Position numbers and translations under genes: made by a program. From Leptolyngbya sp. 'hensonii' (GTDB lineage: Bacteria; Cyanobacteriota; Cyanobacteriia; GCF-001939115), in the NCBI RefSeq assembly GCF_001939115.1, contig NZ_MQTZ01000049.1:48339-112338 (forward strand): a DNA stretch of 64,000 nucleotides, given 5' to 3'. The notes below the pieces were generated by a model, which was given only the letters and a program-made list of their open reading frames with translations, made no database searches and was not told the DNA's origin. How positions within the stretch are numbered: position 1 is the stretch's first letter; the number at the start of each line of letters is the position of its first letter. This document shows, piece after piece, positions 1 to 8,168 of the stretch.

Positions 1-68
1 GTACCGATTCCAGTCAGGGTGTTCACGCTCCTTAGACTGGAAGTTCTTAGGCTGGAAGCTCCCTTTGT

Positions 69-602
69 CTATTTCTTCGGAGAGAGCAACATCATCATGT
101 TCCGCCCCTCTTTCTTAGGCGCTTGCTGCACTTCCGCCACCTCTTTAAGATCCGTAGCCATGCGCATCAGCAGGGTTTCAGCCAAGTCACTATGCTGAAT
201 CTCACGCCCCCGAAACATGATGGTCGCCTTCACTTTATCTCCAGCCTTAAGAAAACGCTCCGCCTGATTGATTCGCACGTTATAGTCATGGTCTTCAATC
301 TTATAGCGCATCTTCACTTCTTTCACGTCAGAAGTATGCTGCTTCTTTTTGGCCTCTCTTGCCTTCTTCTCTTGCTCAAACTTAAATTTGCCGTAATCCA
401 TAATTCGGCAAACGGGAGGGTCAGCTTTATCACTGACCAGAACCAGATCCAACTCTTTCTCCTCAGCGATTTGTAGAGCTTCGCGAGGAGTAAGAATACC
501 CAGTTGAGCTCCATCTGTATCAATTACCCGAATTTTGGGGAACCGAATACGTTCATTAATTTGTGGCAGATCACGATTTGGTTTTCTTTCAGTCACAGGC
601 AT
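69..602 (-). CDS. infC: Translation initiation factor IF-3
   Basis: IF-3 binds the 30S subunit, prevents 50S joining and proofreads start-codon and initiator-tRNA pairing. The 177-residue product has the usual two-domain layout: an N-terminal domain with the [17 protein letters not shown] signature near residues 16-31, a lysine-rich linker helix around residues 75-92, and a C-terminal domain with the [15 protein letters not shown] and MFRGREIQH motifs. Length is normal for the family. The start is ATG at 602, not the autoregulatory ATT found in many infC genes. It stands alone, with no rpmI/rplT visible on this side; the window edge cuts off whatever follows. Confidence 0.97.
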   Translation of the reverse strand: MPVTERKPNRDLPQINERIRFPKIRVIDTDGAQLGILTPREALQIAEEKELDLVLVSDKADPPVCRIMDYGKFKFEQEKKAREAKKKQHTSDVKEVKMRYKIEDHDYNVRINQAERFLKAGDKVKATIMFRGREIQHSDLAETLLMRMATDLKEVAEVQQAPKKEGRNMMMLLSPKK

Positions 603-809
603 CCATATCTGTTACTCACTGACATTCTAATCAGTCCGAAGGAGTTTCTGTCCAAATTGGGTACAAATATTTTCACGGTTTTTCCATTATAGAGCCCCTT
701 AGATAGATGTGGGGACAGTGTTCCAAGCCCAAGGCTTTGGCTTTATGCCCCTCCGATCGTTGAAACATAAACAAATATTACGAATGTGCCGTCATGACAG
801 CATAACGTC

Positions 810-844
810 TTGACAGCTTTCAGATGGAGCCGTTATCGTAACGG
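810..844 (+). promoter_or_regulatory. Putative promoter overlapped by a perfect inverted repeat (operator candidate)
   Basis: TTGACA at 810-815 is followed after 18 bases by TATCGT at 834-839, a weak -10. The -10 lies inside the perfect inverted repeat CCGTTA-TCG-TAACGG at 830-844, 32 bases before the start of the ribbon-helix-helix gene. A dyad over the -10 upstream of a DNA-binding protein gene is what an autorepression operator looks like. The motif is seen directly; its use is inferred. Confidence 0.45.
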
Positions 845-876
845 AACGTACCCGGGTATAGCGGCCGTAAAGTTAT

Positions 877-1239
877 ATGCAAGATAAGCAAAAGGTTACT
901 CTCTATATTTCGCCAGGACTTCATCGTCAGCTCAAAGTAAGGTCAGCAGTTGATTGTGAGCCGATGTCTTCTATTGTTGAGAAAGCGATCGTCTTCTACC
1001 TCTCTCACCCGGAAATTGTTGACGAAGTCGCTTCTGGACAGAGTTCCTACGGTCAGGCCCATGCCGTGCATAGTTGCCCCGAATGCGCCACTTCGGTTGT
1101 GGTTCGAGAAGGCACCCTCGTGGCACTGGGAGGGCAAGCAACATTCTTGGCGGAATCGGAAACCAGTCTATCTGTCAAAGATGCTCAAAGGGTTTCGGGA
1201 AGCGATAAGCAGGGCGAAGAAGAATTAGTGCCTTGCTAG
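877..1239 (+). CDS. Ribbon-helix-helix domain protein
   Basis: Small 120-residue protein of a type common in cyanobacteria. Residues 4-45 (KVTLYISPGLHRQLKVRSA then MSSIVEKAIVFYL) have the beta-strand/helix/helix pattern of an RHH (CopG/MetJ-like) DNA-binding domain. A short CPEC motif near residues 67-70 may bind metal or be structural. The C-terminus is acidic and low in complexity. The gene stands alone and is preceded by a palindrome over a putative -10, so self-repression is plausible. No RelE/ParE-type toxin follows, so an antitoxin role is not supported. The DNA-binding fold is fairly secure; the regulon is unknown. Confidence 0.75.
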   Translation: MQDKQKVTLYISPGLHRQLKVRSAVDCEPMSSIVEKAIVFYLSHPEIVDEVASGQSSYGQAHAVHSCPECATSVVVREGTLVALGGQATFLAESETSLSVKDAQRVSGSDKQGEEELVPC

Positions 1240-1560
1240 GTCTTGCTAGGTTTGGTGTGGTGGTGATTGGTGCTTTTTGAGTCAGGTGTCGCCCTTGTAG
1301 AACTTTCTTGTAGAACTTTATTGTAGAACTTTATTGTCAAAGAGCCTTTATCTGAACAATTTCTCTAGGTATCTCCAAGAGTTCTCCAAAAGTATTGTTC
1401 TTGGCTTTAAGCATTCAGGGATACAGGAGTGGGCGACAGGAGTGGGCGCAAGAGGAAGAAAATTTAGGATTTAGCCTGCAGCTTCAGCACTGGTTTCTCC
1501 AAGATGAGGCTATCAGGTGAAAGTCAGGGCTAGGCAAAGTCTGCACCGTCTATCGGATCG
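1240..1560. other. Intergenic stretch with a short tandem repeat
   Basis: 321 bases between the RHH gene and the ycf46-like gene. The only structure I see is the triple 13-base repeat at 1295-1333 listed separately. There is no convincing promoter and no reading frame with coding character. Confidence 0.6.
1295..1333. repeat. Three tandem copies of a 13-bp unit
   Basis: TTGTAGAACTTTC at 1295-1307 is followed by TTGTAGAACTTTA at 1308-1320 and again at 1321-1333; a fourth unit begins at 1334 and diverges after four bases. Copies differ by one base. This is a short variable-number repeat candidate in noncoding DNA. Confidence 0.85.
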
Positions 1561-3075
1561 ATGGTCATGCAAGAAGAGATTGGTATCTTACTTCAAGCTC
1601 AGTATCCTCTGATTTATCTCGTAACTTCTGAGGAGGAGCGCGCTGAGCAGGCAATTGCCACAATTGCTCAAGTTAAGCCCCAGCGGCGTGTCTTTATCTG
1701 GACTGTTACTCACGGCATCGTCGAGTATGGTCAGCCCCGAACCACTACCCAGCACAACACTGTCTCCCCAGAAGCCGCAATTGAATGGGTGGTTCGGCAG
1801 CGCGATCCCGCTATTTTCGTCTTTAAAGATCTCCATCCTTTCATGGATTCCCCTGCTGTTAACCGTTGGCTACGAGATGCCATTGCCAGCTTTAAGGGTT
1901 CCCAGAAAGCAATTATCCTGATGTCACCGGTTCAGCAGGTTCCGATTGAACTCGAAAAGGAAGTCATCGTCCTGGATTTTCCACTCCCAGATATTGCTGA
2001 ATTGAATCAGGTCTTATCTCAGCAGTTAGAGCAAACTCGGGGTCGGCGGGTCACCACTGAGATGCGGGAGAAATTGTTGAAGGCGGCTTTGGGCCTGACC
2101 AAAGATGAGGCGGAAAAGGTCTATCGCAAAGCCCAGGTCACTGCAGGCCGATTGACGGAAGCAGAAGTCGAGATTGTTCTTTCCGAAAAGAAACAGCTAA
2201 TTCGACGCAATGGCATCCTGGAGTATATCGAGGAAGATGAAACAATCGACTCTGTTGGTGGTCTGGAAGAACTGAAGCACTGGCTGAAGCAGCGCTCCAA
2301 TGCCTTTACCGAGCGGGCCCGAGAATATGGGCTCCCTCAACCCAAAGGGATGTTAATTCTTGGAGTTCCTGGATGTGGTAAATCTTTGATTGCCAAAACC
2401 ACCTCTCGCCTCTGGGGATTGCCCCTCCTCCGTTTAGATATGGGGCGGGTTTATGATGGCTCGATGGTCGGGCGTTCAGAAGCAAACTTACGAAATGCTT
2501 TGAAAACGGCTGAGTCCATTTCTCCAGCGATCCTATTCATTGATGAGATCGACAAAGCCTTCGCTGGGGGGGCCGGTTCTGCCGATTCTGATGGTGGTAC
2601 CTCCAGTCGGATTTTCGGCTCTTTCCTGACCTGGATGCAGGAAAAGGTTTCTCCGGTGTTTGTGATGGCAACAGCCAACCGGGTTGATCGATTACCAGGG
2701 GAGTTCCTGCGCAAGGGGCGCTTTGATGAAATCTTCTTTGTGGATCTGCCCACCCCAGAGGAACGCCAGGACATCTTTCGCATTCACCTGGCAAAACGCC
2801 GTCGTGATATTGCCAGGTTTGATCTGGATCAGCTTGCGAATGTTTGCGAAGGCTTTTCGGGCGCAGAAATTGAACAGGCCCTTGTTGCAGCCATGTACGA
2901 AGCCTTCGCCCAAGAGCGTGAGTTTACCCAATTGGACATTATCGCATCGATTAAGGCTACCCTGCCGCTGTCCAAAACCATGAATGAACAGGTCACAGCG
3001 CTACGTGACTGGGCCCGTCAACGGGCCAGACCTGCTGCAGCCTCCGTTGCTGAGTATCAGCGAATGGAGTTCTAA
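1561..3075 (+). CDS. ycf46: AAA ATPase, Ycf46-like
   Basis: 504-residue AAA+ protein of the Ycf46 family conserved in cyanobacteria and red-algal plastids; mutants in related proteins have been linked to CO2 utilisation, but the reaction is unknown. The N-terminal third (to about residue 230) is family specific and lacks a P-loop. The AAA module follows: Walker A GVPGCGKS at 268-275, Walker B ILFIDEID at 324-331, then a sensor/arginine-finger region with LRKGRFDE. ATG at 1561 and ATG two codons later (1567) are both possible. It is followed in the same direction by ycf35, 164 bases downstream, so the two may be co-transcribed. Confidence 0.9.
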   Translation: MVMQEEIGILLQAQYPLIYLVTSEEERAEQAIATIAQVKPQRRVFIWTVTHGIVEYGQPRTTTQHNTVSPEAAIEWVVRQRDPAIFVFKDLHPFMDSPAVNRWLRDAIASFKGSQKAIILMSPVQQVPIELEKEVIVLDFPLPDIAELNQVLSQQLEQTRGRRVTTEMREKLLKAALGLTKDEAEKVYRKAQVTAGRLTEAEVEIVLSEKKQLIRRNGILEYIEEDETIDSVGGLEELKHWLKQRSNAFTERAREYGLPQPKGMLILGVPGCGKSLIAKTTSRLWGLPLLRLDMGRVYDGSMVGRSEANLRNALKTAESISPAILFIDEIDKAFAGGAGSADSDGGTSSRIFGSFLTWMQEKVSPVFVMATANRVDRLPGEFLRKGRFDEIFFVDLPTPEERQDIFRIHLAKRRRDIARFDLDQLANVCEGFSGAEIEQALVAAMYEAFAQEREFTQLDIIASIKATLPLSKTMNEQVTALRDWARQRARPAAASVAEYQRMEF

Positions 3076-3239
3076 AGTCTTTCTCTCCTGCTCCCAACAG
3101 GAGGAAAGGTCGGTAAATTGCCGACAGTTTCAACAAAAAAGTTTTGAATCCAAAGTCTTGTTCAACACAAGCTCTGGCCCTCAAAACTCTTCCCATAAAA
3201 ACCAACGTTGTCGTTTTTATCTCTTCAGGAGGATTCCCA

Positions 3240-3593
3240 ATGTCTCACTTTAGCACTTTGCGCACCAAAATTACTGACGCCGAAATTCTGAAGGCCTCCC
3301 TGCGTGACCTGGGTATCACCGTCAAGACCGAGGCTGATGTTCGCGGGTACAACGGTCAGCGAGTTCGTTCTGATATCGTTGCTGTTCTGGAAGGCGAGTA
3401 TGACCTTGGCTGGTCTCGCAATAGCGACGGTTCCTTTGATCTGATTGCTGACCTGTGGGGTGTTGCCAAGAAGCATAACCAGACTGAGTTGATTAACTCA
3501 ATCAACCAGAAGTATGCCGTCAATAAGACCCTGGCAGAGGTGAAGCGCCCTGGCCTACAAAATGCCAACGTTAAGTTGGTTCTGCAAAAGTAA
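3240..3593 (+). CDS. ycf35: DUF1257 protein, Ycf35 homologue
   Basis: 117-residue conserved cyanobacterial/plastid protein (DUF1257, Ycf35) of unknown function. It starts MSHFSTLRTKITDAEIL and has the family pattern through the YDLGWSRNSDGSFDLIADLWG stretch. The start at 3240 is set by a strong Shine-Dalgarno AGGAGGA at 3227-3233, six bases upstream; a longer in-frame reading from 3144 lacks family similarity. A clear intrinsic terminator follows 24 bases after the stop. Codon use is that of a well-expressed gene. Confidence 0.92.
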   Translation: MSHFSTLRTKITDAEILKASLRDLGITVKTEADVRGYNGQRVRSDIVAVLEGEYDLGWSRNSDGSFDLIADLWGVAKKHNQTELINSINQKYAVNKTLAEVKRPGLQNANVKLVLQK

Positions 3594-3617
3594 CTTTTCT
3601 GCGCGTTCCCAAGCTTG

Positions 3618-3651
3618 CGGGTTAACCAGTCTGTAGGTTAGCCCGTTTTTT
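3618..3651 (+). terminator. Rho-independent terminator after ycf35
   Basis: Stem CGGGTTAACC (3618-3627), eight-base loop, stem GGTTAGCCCG (3636-3645), then six T. Ten pairs with a single G-T wobble. It ends the ycf46-ycf35 unit. Confidence 0.85.
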
Positions 3652-3792
3652 CCTGGGGATTTTTGATAGAGCCGTCACCGCCTTCATGCAGAAAACTGCC
3701 ATAAATCCGCAGAAGCGCCCCATTGGGATAGAAATATCCTGGTGGGGCATCTGTACAATGGGCAGTGTTGTCGCGGAAATAGGCGATCGGTC

Positions 3793-4683
3793 ATGGGGAA
3801 CAGGATTACACCATATTTTTCGCTGGAGCAGGATCAACGGATTCGGCAAATCGTGCAAGACTGTGGCCGCAAAGTCAGAAATCTGGCTGCCGAGCAACTG
3901 GAGGTCTTCCAAAAGGGTCCGAACGATTATGTCACCAATGTCGATCGAGAACTGGATCGATACCTATCCAATGCCTTTCAGTCCCTATTTCCGGAGGATG
4001 GCATCGTCACGGAAGAAAATGCCCAATCCAGAGACGCCTTTTTCCGTAACGTCGATCGGCTGTGGGTGATCGATCCCCTGGATGGAACCGAAGATTTTAT
4101 TCAGGGGAAGGCGGAATATTCCGTCATGGTTGGGTTACTCCAGGCCAGTCGCCCTATTGCTGGCTGGATTTACGCCCCCGTGACCGACCAAATGTACTTT
4201 GGTAGTCCCCAGTCTGGACTATTTAAGACAACCGGTGACGCCTTACCCCAGAGCCTGCAACCCACTCAACCCCCTGCGCTCTCCAGGGAATTTTGCCCCG
4301 TCATGATTGGAACCAGGGACCAGAAGAATTTTGGGCTGGCTCTTTCACAGGCTATCCCTGGCATCCAGTTTAGTTCTCTCGGCAGTTTTGGCCTCAAGGT
4401 GATGGAAGTGATTCTAGGTAGAGCAGGACTGTATCTTTACCTGAATGGTCGAGTTAAGGTATGGGACACTGCTGGCCCCCTGGCCCTGGCCCAAACCGCC
4501 GGACTGGTCTGCTGCGACCTGGCAGGTGAGCCGATTAGCTTCCTGCCTGAGGCCCTGAACCTGGAAACCCTGAGCCACAAACAAGCGATCTTAGTTGGCT
4601 GGCCAACATACATGGAGCCTCTTCTGCCCAAAATCAGACAGGTTGCAACGCTAGCCCTCCCTGACAGTCACAACCCAACCTGA
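3793..4683 (+). CDS. Inositol monophosphatase family protein (CysQ/SuhB-like)
   Basis: 296-residue Mg-dependent phosphatase of the IMPase/FBPase superfamily. Metal-binding motifs are visible in order: a TEEN glutamate near residue 75, WVIDPLDGTEDF near 92-103, and WDTAGPLALAQTAG toward the C-terminus. The substrate could be inositol phosphate, 3'-phosphoadenosine 5'-phosphate (CysQ type) or histidinol phosphate; sequence alone does not decide. The ATG at 3793 fits family length better than the in-frame ATG at 3742. Single gene, with a short A/T-rich gap before the next gene. Confidence 0.85.
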   Translation: MGNRITPYFSLEQDQRIRQIVQDCGRKVRNLAAEQLEVFQKGPNDYVTNVDRELDRYLSNAFQSLFPEDGIVTEENAQSRDAFFRNVDRLWVIDPLDGTEDFIQGKAEYSVMVGLLQASRPIAGWIYAPVTDQMYFGSPQSGLFKTTGDALPQSLQPTQPPALSREFCPVMIGTRDQKNFGLALSQAIPGIQFSSLGSFGLKVMEVILGRAGLYLYLNGRVKVWDTAGPLALAQTAGLVCCDLAGEPISFLPEALNLETLSHKQAILVGWPTYMEPLLPKIRQVATLALPDSHNPT

Positions 4684-4752
4684 TTTTTAGAGTACAAATC
4701 TACTAAAAAACGATCCCATTATGGTAAAGTACTCCTGAATCGGAGTCAGGCT

Positions 4753-5241
4753 ATGAGTGGAATCACCCGCAGACTATCTATTCCTGAACTGAGTCAGCAA
4801 ATTCTGCAAATGGCAGAATTGGGCGTTTACAGGGAATCCATTTTGGAAGCCTTCCAACCTCTAGCAACTCAGAAAGAAATCCGTTGCGCGATCGCCCATG
4901 CCAAACGGTTTGGACTACACTCCGTGCCCAATCTGCGCGATGCGGAATTGGGGACTTATTACCAGCTCGACCAAACCAAGTATCAATCTTTACAACATTT
5001 ACTCGATCGACCCGAAACCTTCGGGAAAGATGCCGACCTGATTCAGCGCGTGACCCAGGCGAGTCAATCCCTGGAATTAACCCTGACGATCGCCCGAGGT
5101 GTTACCGTTGCCCTGACCTGCCTCACGATCGTCGCCTGGTGCATGGGTGGAGAGCAAATCAGTCTGGGGCTTCTGGGAAGCACCGTCAGTGCCGCCGGAA
5201 TCTGGGCCTTACAGAAAGCCTTGACTGGACGATTCTCTTAA
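4753..5241 (+). CDS. Conserved membrane protein, unknown function
   Basis: 162 residues, not recognised as a named family. The first ~105 residues are soluble and helical, with an N-terminal segment (RLSIPELSQQILQMAELGV) that could be helix-turn-helix-like. Two hydrophobic helices at about 110-131 and 137-156 suggest a C-terminal hairpin anchor with the N-terminus in the cytoplasm. Its TAA stop shares four bases (TTAA, 5238-5241) with the stop of the convergent small gene. Confidence 0.6.
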   Translation: MSGITRRLSIPELSQQILQMAELGVYRESILEAFQPLATQKEIRCAIAHAKRFGLHSVPNLRDAELGTYYQLDQTKYQSLQHLLDRPETFGKDADLIQRVTQASQSLELTLTIARGVTVALTCLTIVAWCMGGEQISLGLLGSTVSAAGIWALQKALTGRFS

Positions 5242-5435
5242 GCCAAGAACCCTAATCTCTTCCCATTGTCACGAGCCAGACGGATCAAGTTTTGCCGTTG
5301 GGTGCGGTCAATGGTCATGCCTTCACAGAAAGCCGTGATGACCTCGGCATGGATGGCGATGGCTTGACCCCGCATCTGATTGAATTTTGCTTTACCAATC
5401 CGGTTCCGCAGCAAACAGACAATCGGTGCAAACAT
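5238..5435 (-). CDS. Small conserved cyanobacterial protein
   Basis: 65 residues, basic, no membrane segment. It starts MFAPIVCLLRNRIGKAKFN and ends with a DRTQRQNLIRLARDNGKRLG-type segment. I recognise it as a recurrent small cyanobacterial protein but cannot assign a function. A good ribosome site (AGAAGGAG, minus strand, around 5445-5452) sits before the ATG at 5435, and an AT-rich upstream region supports a dedicated promoter. The convergent stop codons overlap those of the 4753 gene. Confidence 0.75.
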   Translation of the reverse strand: MFAPIVCLLRNRIGKAKFNQMRGQAIAIHAEVITAFCEGMTIDRTQRQNLIRLARDNGKRLGFLA

Positions 5436-5736
5436 GATGAACTCCTTCTGTATCGTTTTGTTTACTTTTCTTTACATATATTAACAAATATTTCTAAATG
5501 ATCAAGGCATGGTGAGTATTTTTGCTCATTTCTTTAAATAAGGGGGGTCTCGATAAAGCAGCAGGGGGGGCTGGCAGGAGTGGTCCGGGAAGGTCCGGCT
5601 CGCAATCACCCATTGAACGGGTATTCCAGCAATGTCTCATTCGACACGTACTTTCCGGATCGCCTCACAAAGTCTGGAAAATTGGAGTTGGAGTATGATT
5701 CGCCATCGCCCCATGAGGGGGTAAGTGCTGAAGGGA
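5436..5736. other. Divergent intergenic region, promoters likely
   Basis: About 300 bases between the minus-strand 65-residue gene and the NACHT gene. The left half (5450-5510) is very AT-rich and probably holds the minus-strand promoter. The right half is G-rich (runs of six to seven G near 5542 and 5565) with a direct GGTCCGG repeat near 5582-5597. I see no clear plus-strand promoter or gene. Confidence 0.5.
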
Positions 5737-8049
5737 ATGGCAAAACGATCTCTGAAAGCTTCTCCAAGTGGAATTGTTAGAGCAAAACAGGCCTTCCAAC
5801 GACGAGAATGGACCCAGGAATATCTGGCCAGTGAAGTCGGTTTACAAACCCGCCAACCCATCTGGAAATTTTTTTCTGGCCGCCCGATCGAGCGACATCT
5901 GTTCATTGATATTTGCTTCCGCCTGGATCTGGATTGGGAAGACATTGCCGATCGACCCCGGTTAGACGATCCGATCGACAATCCAGAGCCGATCTCAGAC
6001 CCCAATCAGCAGCCGTCCTTGCCCTGGGTTCAGCAGGTCCAGGCCCAACTTGAGCCCGTGATCCAGACCCAATGTGGAGTCCTCCAAACCACGATCGATC
6101 TGGCCCAACCCCTTCCCCTTTTGCAGGTCTACACCGATGTCTATCTATTACCCCACCTGTCCAGTCAGCGCTGGTTAGAGGTAGAGGATCTGCAGCCCAG
6201 TCCAGCCCATCTGAGATCGGGGCACGGCTTTCCCTCTGGCGTATCCCGAATCAAAGCATGGGAAGCTCTGGCAACCTATCCCAAACTCCTGATTTTGGGT
6301 CAGCCGGGATCAGGAAAGACCACACTCTTGCAGTATCTTGCCCTGCAATGCCTCCAGGGCTCTGTCCAAGGCGATCGGATTCCCATTTTCCTTCCCCTGC
6401 GGCACCTGCACAATGCAGCCACCTCCGCCCTGGAAGCAGTGATTCACCAACAATGGAGTGAATTTGGCCTCACCCAGGACCAGAGTCAAACCCTATTGAA
6501 GCAGGGTAAAGCCCTGTTGTTGCTGGATGGATTGGATGAAGTCAACCCGGCTGAGCAGGACCTGCTCCACTATCAGATCCAAAAATTTGCCGACACCTAT
6601 CATCAGGTTCTGATTGTCATCACAAGCCGACTGGCTGCCCGGGAGCATTCCTTCCAGGGGTTTGCCCGTATGGAAGTTGCGGACTTTGACCCTTCCCAAA
6701 TCACGAGCTTTGTCCACAAGTGGTTCGTCGCCATGAATCCAACCGCCCCTGAGGTGGGAACGGCTCGGGCGACCCAATTTCTGGAACAGTTACAACGGCG
6801 GGAAAATCAACCCATTCTGGAACTGGCCGTCACCCCAATTCTGCTCCACCTGGCCTGTCTGGTCTTTCAAGAACGGGGAGCCTTTCCCAAAAAGCGGTCA
6901 CAACTTTATCAAAGCAGTCTGGATATTCTGCTGGTGCGATGGGACAGTGCCCGTGGCATTCAACGACAAACTGGAGACAGCCTGTTCCATCTTTCATTGG
7001 CCGATCGCATCACCCTGCTCAGTCAAATGGCCGCCACCATGTTTGAACAGGGCCGTTATTTTTTCGATAAAGCAGAAGTTCTGCCCCTGATTGTGGCACA
7101 TCTGGCCACCCATGGAGACGGCAATCTCGACCCTGAAACGCTCTGGCAGGCCGGTGAAGACATTCTACGCACGATCGCCTGCCACCATGGTCTTTTAATT
7201 GAACGGGCCAGAGATGTGTATTCCTTTTCCCACCTCACGTTTCAGGAATACCTGACTGCCCGGCGCAGTTTTATCAACAGTCTAGCTCCCGCGCCATCTG
7301 AGTCTAACGGGAAGTCCCCGGCATGGTTGGCCTTAAGCCACCACGTTTTGGAACCCCACTGGCACGAGGTCATCGCCCTGACGGCTGAACTGCTCCCAGG
7401 AGCAGACCCCCTGATCGAGGCCATGATCAGCCAGATTGAGGATTTGACGACAGCCCCTGCCCTGCAACCGCTCCTCCACTGGGCTCAACGCAAAGCAGTT
7501 GTGATTGATCGTAGTCATCCGGCTGCCGTGCGGGCCTTTTACTTATCGCTGGCCCTCGGCCAGGGTCTGGATCTGGCTTCTGCCCTGGATCCACATCTGG
7601 CGATGGACCTGCCATCCGATCTGGCCCTCGATCGGGCCCTGATGCATCTTCTGAGTCTAGCCAAGGCTCTGGTCATTGCCCCCACGATAGAGCAAAGTTT
7701 GTCCCTCTGTTTCGCCTTCGATCTGGAGCAGCGGTTTAGCATTGCCGCTCAGTTTAGCCAGGAGTTACAAACCCTGCGCGACGACCTGATGACCGGAACA
7801 CCCAATGAGCCTTCCCTGCAGGTCTGGTGCGAGGAGGCTGGAGGCCCTTGGTTGGAGCAACTCCGGCAGACCCTAATCACCGGGCGTGATGTGGGCCATG
7901 ACTGGCAACTGACCCCATCCCAATGGGAGCAAATGCAAGGCTACTACCAGGCCAACCTGTTTATCATGCAATGCCTGAGCCGGGGTGTACGAATTACCCC
8001 TGCACTCCAGGGAAAGCTGACCCAAAGGCTATTGCAGATTCAAGTCTAG
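5737..8049 (+). CDS. NACHT-domain NTPase (bacterial NLR-like)
   Basis: 770-residue STAND-class signalling ATPase. The N-terminal ~70 residues (AKQAFQRREWTQEYLASEVG then IWKFFSGRPIERH) look like an HTH/XRE-type module typical of cyanobacterial NACHT proteins. A linker leads to the NACHT core: Walker A GQPGSGKTT at 188-196, Walker B LLLLDGLDE around 260-268, and a hydrophobic helical region after it. The C-terminal ~300 residues are helical with no recognisable repeats. The ATG at 5737 with AAGGGA upstream is preferred to 5725. Some bacterial NACHT proteins are antiphage sensors, and that role is possible here; a regulatory role is the alternative. No defence genes flank it. Confidence 0.85.
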   Translation: MAKRSLKASPSGIVRAKQAFQRREWTQEYLASEVGLQTRQPIWKFFSGRPIERHLFIDICFRLDLDWEDIADRPRLDDPIDNPEPISDPNQQPSLPWVQQVQAQLEPVIQTQCGVLQTTIDLAQPLPLLQVYTDVYLLPHLSSQRWLEVEDLQPSPAHLRSGHGFPSGVSRIKAWEALATYPKLLILGQPGSGKTTLLQYLALQCLQGSVQGDRIPIFLPLRHLHNAATSALEAVIHQQWSEFGLTQDQSQTLLKQGKALLLLDGLDEVNPAEQDLLHYQIQKFADTYHQVLIVITSRLAAREHSFQGFARMEVADFDPSQITSFVHKWFVAMNPTAPEVGTARATQFLEQLQRRENQPILELAVTPILLHLACLVFQERGAFPKKRSQLYQSSLDILLVRWDSARGIQRQTGDSLFHLSLADRITLLSQMAATMFEQGRYFFDKAEVLPLIVAHLATHGDGNLDPETLWQAGEDILRTIACHHGLLIERARDVYSFSHLTFQEYLTARRSFINSLAPAPSESNGKSPAWLALSHHVLEPHWHEVIALTAELLPGADPLIEAMISQIEDLTTAPALQPLLHWAQRKAVVIDRSHPAAVRAFYLSLALGQGLDLASALDPHLAMDLPSDLALDRALMHLLSLAKALVIAPTIEQSLSLCFAFDLEQRFSIAAQFSQELQTLRDDLMTGTPNEPSLQVWCEEAGGPWLEQLRQTLITGRDVGHDWQLTPSQWEQMQGYYQANLFIMQCLSRGVRITPALQGKLTQRLLQIQV

Positions 8050-8168
8050 AATTTCACCGATCAATCCCTATGCCCTACTTGAATGGTGATCGCGACAATT
8101 ATTTCCACCCAAGCACTTCAGGCAACCCCTCTTTCATACCCAGTTTTGAGTCACTAGGCCATTAGACT

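Noticed and set aside
877..1239. RHH protein as antitoxin of a toxin-antitoxin pair
   Set aside because: No toxin-like gene lies adjacent on either side.
3085..3125. Hairpins CTCCTG/CAGGAG and GTCGG/CCGAC between ycf46 and ycf35
   Set aside because: Short stems without a T tract; may slow transcription or stabilise RNA but cannot be called a terminator.
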